A stretch of DNA of 55,409 nucleotides from Gammaproteobacteria bacterium (GTDB lineage: Bacteria > Pseudomonadota > Gammaproteobacteria > Steroidobacterales > Woeseiaceae). The notes below the pieces were generated by a model. That model was not told the origin of the DNA. It ran no database searches and saw nothing but the letters and a program-made list of their open reading frames with translations. Where the stretch lies: positions 1 through 55,409 of the forward strand of contig JAOTVR010000017.1 of the NCBI GenBank assembly GCA_029863305.1, in the 5' to 3' direction. Shown piece after piece: positions 42,279 through 51,029 of the stretch (within the stretch, counting starts at the first letter, position 1; every line of letters starts with the position of its first letter). The translations under genes and the position numbers were made by a program.

Positions 42279-44144
42279 ATGGCAGCGGAGCACCAAAACA
42301 AACCGTCCGGTTACCAGATCAGTGACGTCACGATAGACGTGGTCAGGCGCCAGGTCAGGCGCAATAGCGAGAATATCAGTCTAGGTAAACTCAGTTTCAG
42401 ACTGCTTCTTGCATTGGCCGAGTCGGCACCACGCGTAGTGACGCCAGATGAACTTGTCGAACGTGTGTGGGATGGTCGATTTGTTAATCCACCTACGATA
42501 AAGCAGCGAGTCGCCTTGCTCAGGCAAGCGCTTGAGGACGACGCGAATCGGCCCAGGTACATCAAGGTGGTTCGTGGTCACGGCTACACAGTAGTCCCTG
42601 AGATCAAGCCGATATACGAGCGGCCCAGGGTCCGGCGCTTGCGACTCGCCCTTGCTGCCGGTTCCGTTATTGCGGTCGCCTCGCTCATCGTGGCCTTTCT
42701 GCCAGATTTTGGTGCGGCGCCAGCTGGTCGAACTTCTTCTATTGCAATTTTGCCCTTTGAGAACCTCAGTCCAGCACCTGATGACTCTTTCTTCGCAAGC
42801 GGCTTATACGAAGAGATCATTAATCATTTGGAACAAATTCCGGATCTACGGGTTATCTCTCGATCATCGGTACAAAAATATGCCGGATCTCCAGCCGCAA
42901 TCAGCGATATCGCCAACGCACTCAACGTCGAGGCCGTAATGGAGGGTTCGGTACATTTTGAGGATGAGCGTGTTCGTATTTCCGCCCGGTTGGTTGACCC
43001 GGACGATGGTGCTCAGCTTTGGTCGGAAATGTATGAACGCGAGTTCTCCGATATTTTCGCGATACAAAGTGAAATTGCAGCCTCGGTCGCAGGAGCCCTC
43101 GGAATAAGTTTGGGAGTTCGTAACCCCAACGTGTTCAGTACGGGGACGACGAATCTCGATGCCTTCCGAGCCTATCTCGCGGGGTTGCATATGATGCGGC
43201 AACCGCACGGCGAGGACCGTGGCAGTTTCTTCTTCAAGCGCGCCGCCGAGATCGATCCTGACTATGCTGCCGCCTGGACCCAGCTCGGATTCGCCACCGT
43301 TATACGGGCGTATAACGCGACGCCGGAGCAAGCTCGTTCTATTCTTGACGAGGCTTTGACGTCCCTGACACGTGCGACTGAACTGGACCCGCGATCAGCA
43401 CGCGTGGCGGCAACGCTGGGTTTCGTACGGTATTCCCTGCTGGACTGGGTGGGTGCTGAAAAGGACTTCGCTCGAGCCATTGATTTGCGAGCCGATAACT
43501 TTAGTCTGACCCAACATGCCAGCTTACTGGTTCGCTCTGGCCGGATGACAGCCGCAAAATCAGAATTCGATGCCGGTGAAGCTGTAGTTGCCTCGCGCTC
43601 CGAACCGGGACAGCTAAGACGTCATGTCAGTGTCGCCATGGAGAACTACTCCGAGGCGAGAGAGCTAGTAGCACTGGAAAGAATCGATTCCCGTCGTCAA
43701 CTTTTGCTATTGAATATTGCACTGAACGAGGGCTACTCCGGCGTCATCAAGAGTGAAATTTCCACGATAATCGAAATTCAAGGCGAGACAGCCCCTTTTT
43801 ATTCTGCGGTCTTACGAGAGATTGATTCGCCTGACAAGGCCCTGGAGGTAATCAGGGCTGCGCGTGCCGATAACGATGTTCAATGGCCAGCGAAACAGTT
43901 CACTATCGCACTCTTCGCAGCCTATTTTGGTGACCCACATCTGGCCCTCGAATCGATATCAGAAGAAGTTCGCTTAGCAACGGTGCGGCTATGGGTCTTG
44001 TGGTATCCAATAATGTCAGAAGTTCGACAGCTGCCAGAGTTCAAGGACCTCGTCATTTCCCTGAATCTGGTCGAGTATTGGCGGATGTACGGTTGGCCCG
44101 ATGTTTGTGCGCCGACGGGACAATCCGATTTTAGATGCTGGTAG
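42279..44144 (+). CDS. CadC-like membrane regulator with TolB-like and TPR regions
   Basis: The protein is 621 residues from ATG 42279; a TTG at 42216 would add 21 residues. An OmpR/PhoB-type winged helix at the N-terminus (ISLGKLSFRLLLALAES, then GHGYTVV) is followed by one membrane helix near residue 130. A TolB-like N-domain comes next (SIAILPFENLS, FFASGLYEEI, LRVISRSSVQKY, EGSVHFEDERVRI, QLWSEMYER), then TPR-like helices to the C-terminus. It is thus a membrane-bound transcription factor. Divergent from the lipoprotein group (38049-42127), its likely target. The last bases overlap the first codon of the truncated integrase reading frame. Confidence 0.82.
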   Translation: MAAEHQNKPSGYQISDVTIDVVRRQVRRNSENISLGKLSFRLLLALAESAPRVVTPDELVERVWDGRFVNPPTIKQRVALLRQALEDDANRPRYIKVVRGHGYTVVPEIKPIYERPRVRRLRLALAAGSVIAVASLIVAFLPDFGAAPAGRTSSIAILPFENLSPAPDDSFFASGLYEEIINHLEQIPDLRVISRSSVQKYAGSPAAISDIANALNVEAVMEGSVHFEDERVRISARLVDPDDGAQLWSEMYEREFSDIFAIQSEIAASVAGALGISLGVRNPNVFSTGTTNLDAFRAYLAGLHMMRQPHGEDRGSFFFKRAAEIDPDYAAAWTQLGFATVIRAYNATPEQARSILDEALTSLTRATELDPRSARVAATLGFVRYSLLDWVGAEKDFARAIDLRADNFSLTQHASLLVRSGRMTAAKSEFDAGEAVVASRSEPGQLRRHVSVAMENYSEARELVALERIDSRRQLLLLNIALNEGYSGVIKSEISTIIEIQGETAPFYSAVLREIDSPDKALEVIRAARADNDVQWPAKQFTIALFAAYFGDPHLALESISEEVRLATVRLWVLWYPIMSEVRQLPEFKDLVISLNLVEYWRMYGWPDVCAPTGQSDFRCW

Positions 44145-44515
44145 GGATGTATAAGGGCCAAGTCGATTTACAAGTGAGAAACCACGCCTGGAAAAAGGCG
44201 AGGGATCGAGCCGGGCTGCCCGAAGTGAGGGTACATGATCTGAGACACACGTTCGGCCATCGCCTCCGCGCAGCCGGTGTCAGTTTCGAGGATCGCCAGG
44301 ATCTTCTCGGCCACAAGTCAGGGCGTATCACCACGCACTACTCGGCGCCGGATCTTGTTCGCTTGCTCGAAGCGGCCAATCGGCTGTGCACGAGGCGGCC
44401 GGCCACTGTCCTTCGCGTGGCATCTACCGAGTCTGAGAAAAAGTCCCCACAAACTCCCCACAAATCGGCCCCACAAAAAGACAGTGGCCGGGCGAGGGGA
44501 GTCGTAAGAAACTGA
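44135..44515 (+). pseudogene. Truncated tyrosine recombinase (C-terminal catalytic part)
   Basis: Residues resembling the end of a phage-type integrase are seen: WKKARDRAGLPEVRVHDLRHTF, LLGHKSGRITTHYS. These contain the H-x-x-R, the downstream His and the Tyr nucleophile. The N-terminal domain and the first catalytic Arg are missing; a stop lies directly upstream in frame and the regulator gene ends at 44144. A deletion has fused the regulator's 3' end to the integrase C-terminus. It lies 15 bp before the tRNA-Pro fragment at 44531, the usual place of an integrase next to its att site. Confidence 0.8.
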
Positions 44516-44530
44516 TCTGGTTAGTAAAAC

Positions 44531-44575
44531 TGGTCGGGGTGAGAGGATTTGAACCTCCGGCCCCTGCCTCCCGAA
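44531..44575 (-). repeat. tRNA-Pro(CGG) 3' fragment, att-like repeat copy 3
   Basis: Read leftward this is TTCGGGAGGCAGGGGCCGGA, continuing GGTTCAAATCCTCTC and ending CCCCGACCA. It covers anticodon loop, variable region, T-arm, acceptor 3' strand and CCA of a tRNA-Pro(CGG). The 5' half is absent. It is in direct orientation with the copies at 33335 and 37746, and lies between the truncated integrase and an intact integrase. The flank 44576-44708 is only weakly like those of copies 1 and 2. Confidence 0.75.
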
Positions 44576-44708
44576 GGCTCAGAGGCGTTTGTAAGTAACT
44601 GTAATTTATAGAGATACTGGAGGCGCCCGCGGACTTAAATGCCTGATTTGGCACAACGGGGCACAGCAGATTCCGGCAAAATTCCGGCAGTGGTCTGCAA
44701 AGCTGTTG

Positions 44709-45575
44709 TCATCGCCCCAGGTAAACGACCGTGATCGCTTCGCGGTTATGCCCGAGCTCGGCACTGATCACGGCGCGCGCTTTTTTATCGGGCGCGCGCT
44801 CGTCGGACGCGAGGGCAGAGCGTTTTGGCCCGCCGGCGAGCGGGGCCTTGAAGCCGGTCAGCTCCTCGTAGCGGCGTTGGGCATAGGCATGCCTCAGGCC
44901 GTGCATATTTGAGAGGCCGGCCCGAATGCACTGGCCCTCGTACAGCTTCAGCTGCTGAACGTAGGTCTTGTGACTCGGGATCAGGGAACCCTTGCCGGCG
45001 AGCTGTCGCGCGCGATCGAGGACTTGTCGCTGGCCATCGCTGCGGATCGGGACCTCGCGGGCCCGGCCGCCCTTGGTCCAGCTGGGTTTGAGCCAGAGCG
45101 TATCGCCCCGGTCGGCAAGATGGGGTCGGATCTTGATGGCTTCCTCACGCCGCAGCCCGAAGGCCCGCTGTAGCTCCAAGCTCATTCGTACATGGGGATC
45201 AGTAACCTTTTGCAGTTTGTCCTCGTTCAATTCCTTGGCACGGTTGGCGCCGTTCGCATACTGCCGGCGCGGCAGACCATAGTGATCATTGGAACGGGCG
45301 ATCACGCTCCGCTTGTTGACCCTGGTGGCCCACCAGCGCAGTGCGGCCATGCGGTTTTTCATAGTGCCTGCCGCGACCCCGGATTCGGGCCAATGTCGGG
45401 CCAGGGCCTCGACGTGCTTCGGTTTCAGGGATTTGGCATGCAGCTGGGTAAAGCCCAGGGCATGCAGCTGGTTGGCGATCAGCGTCAGCACGCGCTCCCG
45501 CTGCACCTGGGTGCCGTAGCTGCCGTCCCGGTTATGCTTGCACAATTGTTTCAGCTGGTAGTTCAGGCGTCTCAC
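44709..45575 (-). CDS. Tyrosine recombinase (integrase domain protein)
   Basis: This 288-residue protein has an N-terminal SAM-like core-binding region (residues about 1-105) and a catalytic domain. Visible are Arg in FGLRREEAIKIR, HGLRHAYAQRRYEEL (H-x-x-R), GHNREAITVVYLG with His and the presumed Tyr nucleophile close to the C-terminus. This build is that of the integrases found on integrative conjugative elements and islands in Pseudomonas and Xanthomonas relatives. It faces the tRNA-Pro fragment. No relaxase, T4SS or replication genes are visible, so the element is reduced or its body lies elsewhere. Confidence 0.82.
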   Translation of the reverse strand: MRRLNYQLKQLCKHNRDGSYGTQVQRERVLTLIANQLHALGFTQLHAKSLKPKHVEALARHWPESGVAAGTMKNRMAALRWWATRVNKRSVIARSNDHYGLPRRQYANGANRAKELNEDKLQKVTDPHVRMSLELQRAFGLRREEAIKIRPHLADRGDTLWLKPSWTKGGRAREVPIRSDGQRQVLDRARQLAGKGSLIPSHKTYVQQLKLYEGQCIRAGLSNMHGLRHAYAQRRYEELTGFKAPLAGGPKRSALASDERAPDKKARAVISAELGHNREAITVVYLGR

Positions 45576-46601
45576 AGGTGTTCAGAACTCACGTCAGTTC
45601 ATCAGATAGGTTCGGTGAGTGTTTCCAATCACTTGCCGACCGTAGTCAGACAAGGCCATCCACGCATGAATGACATCGATCCCGGGACACCACTCCCGTC
45701 ATGACCTGAACAGGCCTGGTCACAGGCCACACCGTTTCTCTGCCGTGGCAGATCTGGATCGGTGCGAACCAGCTGCGCTCCCCCAAAAGGGGTGCCAAAA
45801 AGAAGATCGCCACTAACGAATACCTCCTTTGACCGATAGTGCAGGGCAATCACCTGCGGGGTTTGATAATGCAAATCCACGATTTGCTATGTTTGACAAT
45901 GGACTGGCGGGGACGAATCCCCGCTGGCGGACGAGCAGCCCTTATCCGCACGATTGCCGTTATATAGCGAACGGCGGCGCTCTCAATGCAGCCACCCTAC
46001 AACGGCGTCATTCGCGAGGCATCGGAAAAGCCCGGCTGCAGCCCGCCGGGTTTATGGGCTCGGGGTGCGCGTCATTACCGCGCCTATGGCACGCCAATGA
46101 CGCGCAGCGAGCAGTTCATCGCCGACCCGCTCGGCCCGAGTGTTGGCGCACGGCATCGCCTTCTGGCGGGTGTCGACGAAACCGGCAACGGCGGCCACAG
46201 CCGCAGCAACGACGGCCGATGCGCTAAAACCGTTTAGCGGGGCCTGAAAAGTGGCCTCCGGGCAGGTTCAGGCCGCCCGCCGTTGTCCCTGGCTGCGCGG
46301 TGCGTTGAGGGCCGCTCCGCACCTGGGAGGACCTCCGGCAAGGCGCCGCCAGGCATCACCAGTTGTCTCACCGGTGAGCCAGGCCACCGAATGATGACAC
46401 TGTCTACAATGTAGACGGTGTCTCATATGACGGGCCGGTCTCATTTCGAGGGTGTGCTTCACCACGCGATGTCTCACTTGCAGGCAGAGGCGAATGTCGG
46501 CTTACTGGACGGAGCAGCCGGTGCAATGTCGCGACATCGGCTGCAGAAGAGGGCGGCAATCGGCCAGGAGCAGACGGATACCAAATGAGCGCGTGACACG
46601 G
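45576..46601. other. Gene-poor stretch of about 1 kb
   Basis: No reading frame here has convincing protein character. It holds a hairpin sequence GCGGGGA-CGAA-TCCCCGC (45907-45924) and a perfect palindrome GTCTACA-A-TGTAGAC (46402-46416). Spaced GTCTCA repeats between 46420 and 46476 could be IS-end debris. One short leftward frame at 45646-45813 (55 codons, GTG start) has a near-perfect AAAGGAGGT site but an unrecognised product. Probably decayed mobile-element DNA. Confidence 0.45.
45646..45813 (-). CDS. Possible small protein, strong ribosome-binding site
   Basis: This is a 55-residue frame starting with GTG at 45813, about eight bases after AAAGGAGGT, an almost ideal anti-Shine-Dalgarno match. 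The product begins VAIFFLAPLLGERSWFAP and contains three cysteines late in the chain. I recognise no family, and the coding character is weak. It lies upstream of and in the same direction as the integrase, so an element-encoded small factor is conceivable. Confidence 0.2.
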   Translation of the reverse strand: MAIFFLAPLLGERSWFAPIQICHGRETVWPVTRPVQVMTGVVSRDRCHSCVDGLV

Positions 46602-47012
46602 CTACGGCAGTTTCTCGCCCGCTTTTAGCTTTGCAACATTCTCGCGCAAGATCCGGCGTTGATCTTCTATATTCTCTGGCACTTGACTGGATTTGTACCA
46701 GTAATACCGGTAAAGCAAAGCCCACGTAGTTACTGGGGAAAACAGGACGGCCAAAACGATCCATAGTGCTTGCGCTCTCTTTGAAAAGAGATTCGCTCGC
46801 AAAATCAGCAATGTGGAAAGACCCCAAACTGGAATGAGGTAAAGCCAGTACCACGGGTAGGTCGCCGTTTTCACAAAACTCGGATCGTCGTCGAGCGGCG
46901 GCATTGGTCCGGCCATGTCAAACAATACTTGCGCCACCGGAAGAATTGCTAAGGCCGCAAGAACAGCAGCCGCGATACGAACATGTGTCATCTGAACAGC
47001 GGACGCACGCAT
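46602..47012 (-). CDS. Small membrane protein of unknown function
   Basis: The protein is about 136 residues from ATG 47012; GTG 47024 and ATG 46991 are alternatives, and none has a good ribosome-binding site. Three hydrophobic segments are visible (IAAAVLAALAILPVAQVLF; WYWLYLIPVWGLSTLLIL; ALWIVLAVLFSPVTTWALLY), then a charged C-terminal helix (RRILRENVAKLKAGEKLP). No family is recognised. The hydrophobic pattern and codon use make it plausible as a real gene. Confidence 0.45.
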   Translation of the reverse strand: MRASAVQMTHVRIAAAVLAALAILPVAQVLFDMAGPMPPLDDDPSFVKTATYPWYWLYLIPVWGLSTLLILRANLFSKRAQALWIVLAVLFSPVTTWALLYRYYWYKSSQVPENIEDQRRILRENVAKLKAGEKLP

Positions 47013-47167
47013 ATTGGCATGCACTACGGACTGGTTGCTGGAGATATTGGTCTAACTTCGTTGTCATGACCTGGCATCAAATAGACAAAGTGGCACGGCT
47101 CGAGAATGTCTACGCGATGCCAAAAGCTTTTCGGAAGCTGCGTATTCACTAACGTGCAGGCCCGCGT

Positions 47168-47189
47168 ATCCTGATTCAAGAATCAGGAT
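47168..47189 (+). promoter_or_regulatory. Perfect palindrome upstream of the opine dehydrogenase-like gene
   Basis: ATCCTGATTC-AA-GAATCAGGAT has 10 bp arms and a 2 bp centre. It ends 12 bases before the ATG at 47202 and directly abuts the AAAGAGG ribosome-binding site. It may be a dimeric repressor operator, or an RNA hairpin that affects translation. Confidence 0.5.
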
Positions 47190-47201
47190 AAAGAGGCAAT
47201 C

Positions 47202-47996
47202 ATGCATATCACTGTACTCGGCGCAGGTGCCGTCGGCACGGCCGTGGCATTCGACTGTGCGGCGCACGGACACGACGTTCGCGTGTTCGATTTCGAGCAA
47301 TTTCCCGACAACATTGCAAGAATCGCCGATCAAGGCGGAATCCATGCGGAGGGCGACATCTCCGGGTTCGCACCTATCGCCTGGTCCGGCCATGACATTG
47401 ATGAAGCGTTGCAGGATGCGGAGCTGATTTACGTTGTCGGCCCGGCCTACAGCACCGAGCCGTTCGGTGAAGCTGTGGCCGGCAAATTGAGTGCCGGACA
47501 AACGGTTATCGTCACGCCGAGTTCCTGTGGCGGCGCGTTGGCCTTCAAACGTGCTGCAGGTTTGGCAGTGGACGATGACTCCATCCGTGTCGCAGAGACA
47601 TCAACCCTGCACTATGCCGTACGCCTGACCGAGCCAGGCAGGGTCCGCGTGTTCCTGAAACTCAAAGCCGGTAACTTGTTAGCCGCACTGCCGGGCAAGC
47701 ACACAGACGACATTCTGATACTCATCAGCGATGTCTATCCGAGCATGGAGCCGGGCTTTCTGGGTATCGGTGCCCAGCCGCAGCTCAATCATCGTTACCT
47801 CAACGAGGACGTCGGCTACGGACTGATGTTCATGTCAAAGCTCGGCCAGCAGATCGGTGTTGCGACGCCCGGAATTGACGCAGTCATCAACGTCGCCACA
47901 ATCGTGATGGCCCGCGACTACCGGTCCGAAGCATTACGAACGCCGGAGTCGCTGGGTATTGCGGGGCGATCGGCGGAAGAACTTGCGGCCCTGTGA
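47202..47996 (+). CDS. NAD/opine dehydrogenase-like protein with central deletion
   Basis: This 264-residue protein has an N-terminal Rossmann fold (VLGAGAVGTAVAFDCAAHGHDV) and cofactor-side strands LIYVVGPAYST, VIVTPSSCGGALAF. The C-terminus LNHRYLNEDVGYGLMFMSKLG, then GVATPGIDAVINVA, matches the end of the octopine/nopaline dehydrogenase family. Members are normally near 360 residues. The segment between DVYPSMEPG and PQLNHRY that should hold the start of the substrate domain, including the catalytic region, is missing. The frame is intact, so it could be a shortened but expressed protein or an early pseudogene. It converges on the TolB/TPR gene with no gap. Confidence 0.6.
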   Translation: MHITVLGAGAVGTAVAFDCAAHGHDVRVFDFEQFPDNIARIADQGGIHAEGDISGFAPIAWSGHDIDEALQDAELIYVVGPAYSTEPFGEAVAGKLSAGQTVIVTPSSCGGALAFKRAAGLAVDDDSIRVAETSTLHYAVRLTEPGRVRVFLKLKAGNLLAALPGKHTDDILILISDVYPSMEPGFLGIGAQPQLNHRYLNEDVGYGLMFMSKLGQQIGVATPGIDAVINVATIVMARDYRSEALRTPESLGIAGRSAEELAAL

Positions 47997-49829
47997 TTAC
48001 CAGTTCTTTAGCGGATAGTTCATCACGGATGGCGGCGGCCAGTTCAAACCACTTTCCTTGAGCTTCGCCGCGAAATTCGGCGTTGCTTCCAGGTCAAAAG
48101 GCGTCCCGCAGGCACACCACTGGGACAACTGCGAAAGCGTCACTGATCCGAAAAGGTGCTTATCAAGCATCGCAGCCGCGTGATTCGCTTCTTCCCGGTG
48201 GCCACCCCAGGCAGCAACAACAAGTGCCCACTCATGCCCGGTCGTGTTTACAAGCTTGAACTCTTCAAACAACTGATCGAAACGACTCTGATCTCCCTGA
48301 GCCGACGCGACCAAGCTTTTGAACATCAGTGCGGTATCCTCTGCATCGATTCGACTGTCGATTTCCGCAAGTGCTTCGTCGTATTTGCCATGTACGATTA
48401 ACGATCTGACCAGGGCGGTCGTCAGCCAAGTGCCTGGTGCAACGTCGGTTCCTTCGCGAGCAACTCGCAACGCTTCTTCGCTATCGCCAAATCGAAGTGT
48501 GGATCTGGCGACATTGAACCAGGACAGAGACCGCCTGGGATCGCAGGCGAGTATGCGCCGCGCATGCTCAATGTATTGCTCGGAGTATCCAAATACGTCA
48601 GCGACCACTTGTATCCAGTTCGACGTAACGCACCCGGGAATATCCAGTGCGCGTTCGATGCGTCGATCCAGGCCCTGCCAATTGCCGCTGATATAGGCCA
48701 GGTCCATGTCCATCATGAGATTCTGCGCGGCTGACTTCGAGTATTTCTTTGCTGCTTCGTAGTCTGCAATTACTGTGGGATACGCGTTAGCGATTTCTTC
48801 CTCGGTGAGGATTCCCTGGTATACGCCTGCCGCATCTTCATTGAGTGCGTGCGTATATAAGTCAGAGTGATCGAGGTAAACCGCAGAAAACGTAGGGACG
48901 CGCTCTATGACCTGTTCGAAGTACACGTTTGCCTGGCGCAGGCCCTCAACCATGTTCATTTCGCCGTGTGCCAGGTCATAAGCTTCCAGGCCTTTCTGGT
49001 ACAACGTGAAAGCTTCTGCATCGCGGAGGCCAGCTGCCTTCATCGCTTTGCGTTTCTCTTCATCCAGAACGACATCGAGAACGGATGCGATTTGTTCTGC
49101 GATATTTTCCTGCACGGAAATCGTGTCCGTCGACGTGCTATCGTAGTTCTCTGACCAGAGGTGAAATCCGTCGTCGGCACGAATCAACTGCGCGGTTACG
49201 CGCAGACGCTCGCCTGATCGCCGCACCGAGCCTTCAACGATATGCCGCACACCCAGCGCAGCAGCAATTTCCTGTACAGTAATCTCCTGGCCTTTAAAGG
49301 AAAATGCGGACGTGCGGGCCGTTACCAGTAGCTCCGGAAGCTGTGCCAGAGAATTAAGAATTTCCTCTGTCAGACCATCGGCGAAGTACTCATCGTCTGG
49401 CCCGCTACTCATCGCAATGAAAGGCAACACTGCGACAGACTTATCCTGCGACTGGTCTTCTGCCACACCTTGTTCAACAGCAACATTTGCATAGAATTTG
49501 TCGAAGGCAAACCACGCCAGTGCAACAAGCAATACGCCGATAATCATGCGATCAAGTTTGCGACCCGTTGTCGAAACAATCGACTTGCTGCGATCGACTT
49601 CTACTTCGCGCTTGATGCCTTCCGGCGTCATTTCGAACGCCCAGGCGAAGAATATGGCGAGCGGCAGGCCAAGCAACAGGATGACCACTACGGATTTCAG
49701 TACCCAGTCGGGTGCACCAAAGTTCTCGAACGCGAATTCAGCGACCTGGGCAAGAACCCAGGCAACGATGATATAGGCGATGCCAACACGAATAACGTTG
49801 CGACGCTTTAGCTCAGAATATAGGGACAT
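47997..49829 (-). CDS. Membrane TolB-like/TPR protein
   Basis: This 610-residue protein opens with ELKRRNVIRVGIAYIIVAWVL and a second helix VVVILLLGLPLAIFFAWAFE, with a third membrane helix near residue 95. A TolB-like N-domain follows (SVAVLPFIAMS, YFADGLTEEILNSLAQLPELLV, EGSVRRSGERLRVTAQL, HLWSENYD), then TPR-like helices to the C-terminus. Proteins of this build are common and multicopy in some Gammaproteobacteria and are often annotated as adenylate-cyclase-like, though no cyclase domain is present here. The first 75 residues are a membrane module shared with the C-terminus of the kinase at 53581-54840. Function unknown. Confidence 0.75.
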   Translation of the reverse strand: MSLYSELKRRNVIRVGIAYIIVAWVLAQVAEFAFENFGAPDWVLKSVVVILLLGLPLAIFFAWAFEMTPEGIKREVEVDRSKSIVSTTGRKLDRMIIGVLLVALAWFAFDKFYANVAVEQGVAEDQSQDKSVAVLPFIAMSSGPDDEYFADGLTEEILNSLAQLPELLVTARTSAFSFKGQEITVQEIAAALGVRHIVEGSVRRSGERLRVTAQLIRADDGFHLWSENYDSTSTDTISVQENIAEQIASVLDVVLDEEKRKAMKAAGLRDAEAFTLYQKGLEAYDLAHGEMNMVEGLRQANVYFEQVIERVPTFSAVYLDHSDLYTHALNEDAAGVYQGILTEEEIANAYPTVIADYEAAKKYSKSAAQNLMMDMDLAYISGNWQGLDRRIERALDIPGCVTSNWIQVVADVFGYSEQYIEHARRILACDPRRSLSWFNVARSTLRFGDSEEALRVAREGTDVAPGTWLTTALVRSLIVHGKYDEALAEIDSRIDAEDTALMFKSLVASAQGDQSRFDQLFEEFKLVNTTGHEWALVVAAWGGHREEANHAAAMLDKHLFGSVTLSQLSQWCACGTPFDLEATPNFAAKLKESGLNWPPPSVMNYPLKNW

Positions 49830-49872
49830 TGATCTTCGTTGTTCTAGTTAGAGTAGGCGGAGTATACCGGTG

Positions 49873-50302
49873 TCACGATGAATCCGGGAGCATGCGCTTC
49901 AGCACATCGTCTTTTTCAACATAGTGGTGATAGATTGCCGCTCCGGCGTGCGCCGCGATGATTACCCACAACACATATAGCCGGAAATCGGCGTGGCGAT
50001 GAGAAGCGCATAAAGACTAAAGTGACTGGCATGGGAAGCAAAGACCTGCCATTTGGGCATGCTTTGCGGCAGTTTTGGACTGGGGTTTGTTAAGCGCCAC
50101 CATAGGCGCAGCACAATGAAGATCAGAATGCTGGCGCCTACGGCTTTGTGTATCCTGATAATCGGACTGCGCAACGGTCCCTCACCGTTCAGAGCATTTT
50201 CCAGATACACGACGAGGACATAGCCACTAAAACCAGAAGCGCCGTTAGCCAATGCAACCATTTGGCAACGCTGCCGTAGCTCGTTTCTGTGTTTCGAATC
50301 AA
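49873..50302 (-). pseudogene. Cytochrome b561-type protein, two frameshifts
   Basis: Three frames together give one cytochrome b561. The N-terminal part from 50302 reads SYGSVAKWLHWLTALLVLVA with the first heme His. The middle (up to 50261) reads IRIHKAVGASILIFIVLRLWWRL and ASHFSLYALLIATPISGY with further His ligands. The C-terminal part, ending at 49873-49875, reads FRLYVLWVIIAAHAGAAIYHHY followed by VEKDDVLKRMLP. One shift lies near 50240 and one near 49965. As written the gene cannot make a full protein; sequencing error is possible. Intact relatives shuttle electrons from quinol in the inner membrane. Confidence 0.8.
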
Positions 50303-50375
50303 TTGTCTACACCCTGTCCACTTTGGCTGGTACTAAGCATAATGGAGGAACTAAAATCGTAACAGGAGGCACCTG

Positions 50376-50786
50376 ATGGGACGTTGGCGTCCGCCCGCTC
50401 CGAGTTCATCGGCCTATATCACTCCGGCGGGATTTGCCGCATTGCAGGAGGAACTGGACAGCATCTGGCTGCGCCGGCGCGATGTCGTTAAAGCGTTGGC
50501 TGAGGCCGCCGCAGAAGGCGACCGCTCTGAGAACGCGGAGTACATTTACCGCAAGAAAGAACTTGGTGGTTTGGATCGACGCATTCGCTATTTGCAGAAG
50601 CGTCTGCCGGCGCTTACCGTGGTTCGGGAGGCGCCCAACAGCGAAGCGATTTTTTTCGGTGCGACTGTGGAACTGTGTGACGACAAGGACGAAACCCGCC
50701 GCTATAGAATCGTGGGTCCCGACGAGACAGATGCGAAAACATTTGACCCATTCTTCGCATTGCGCTTGAGCGGCTGCTTTTCTTAA
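50376..50786 (+). CDS. greB: GreA/GreB-type transcript cleavage factor, shortened C-terminus
   Basis: This 136-residue protein has the N-terminal coiled coil of GreB ([17 protein letters not shown], then [23 protein letters not shown] with the catalytic acidic tip) and the start of the FKBP-like domain ([24 protein letters not shown]). The usual GreB then continues about 25-30 residues with a SIDSPLARALL segment. Here it ends in an unrelated [14 protein letters not shown] late frameshift or replacement is likely. AGGAGG precedes the ATG. RNA polymerase rescue may still be partly possible because the coiled coil carries the activity. Confidence 0.75.
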   Translation: MGRWRPPAPSSSAYITPAGFAALQEELDSIWLRRRDVVKALAEAAAEGDRSENAEYIYRKKELGGLDRRIRYLQKRLPALTVVREAPNSEAIFFGATVELCDDKDETRRYRIVGPDETDAKTFDPFFALRLSGCFS

Positions 50787-51029
50787 TACCAGTCGTTCGT
50801 TCAGGTTCCTGGCGACCGACGGCAGTCGGCCATAACGGGACGCCGATTTAACAGGTAAGAACCTGCCCTGCGCGTGACGCCGACGTCGGCTTTCGCCTTA
50901 TTTCGTTGAAAAACTCGCTTATGAGGTCGCTGTTGTCGTATCTTTTCGACAGGCGTCGATTGAGCTCATGCTTGACCGGGGCATCTTCGTCGCGGGTTAG
51001 AACTGTCGGAGCCGTCGCTAGCGGGCTAC

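Noticed and set aside
47997..49829. Adenylate cyclase
   Set aside because: Such proteins are often labelled so, but there is no class III cyclase domain; only membrane helices, a TolB-like domain and TPR-like helices are seen.
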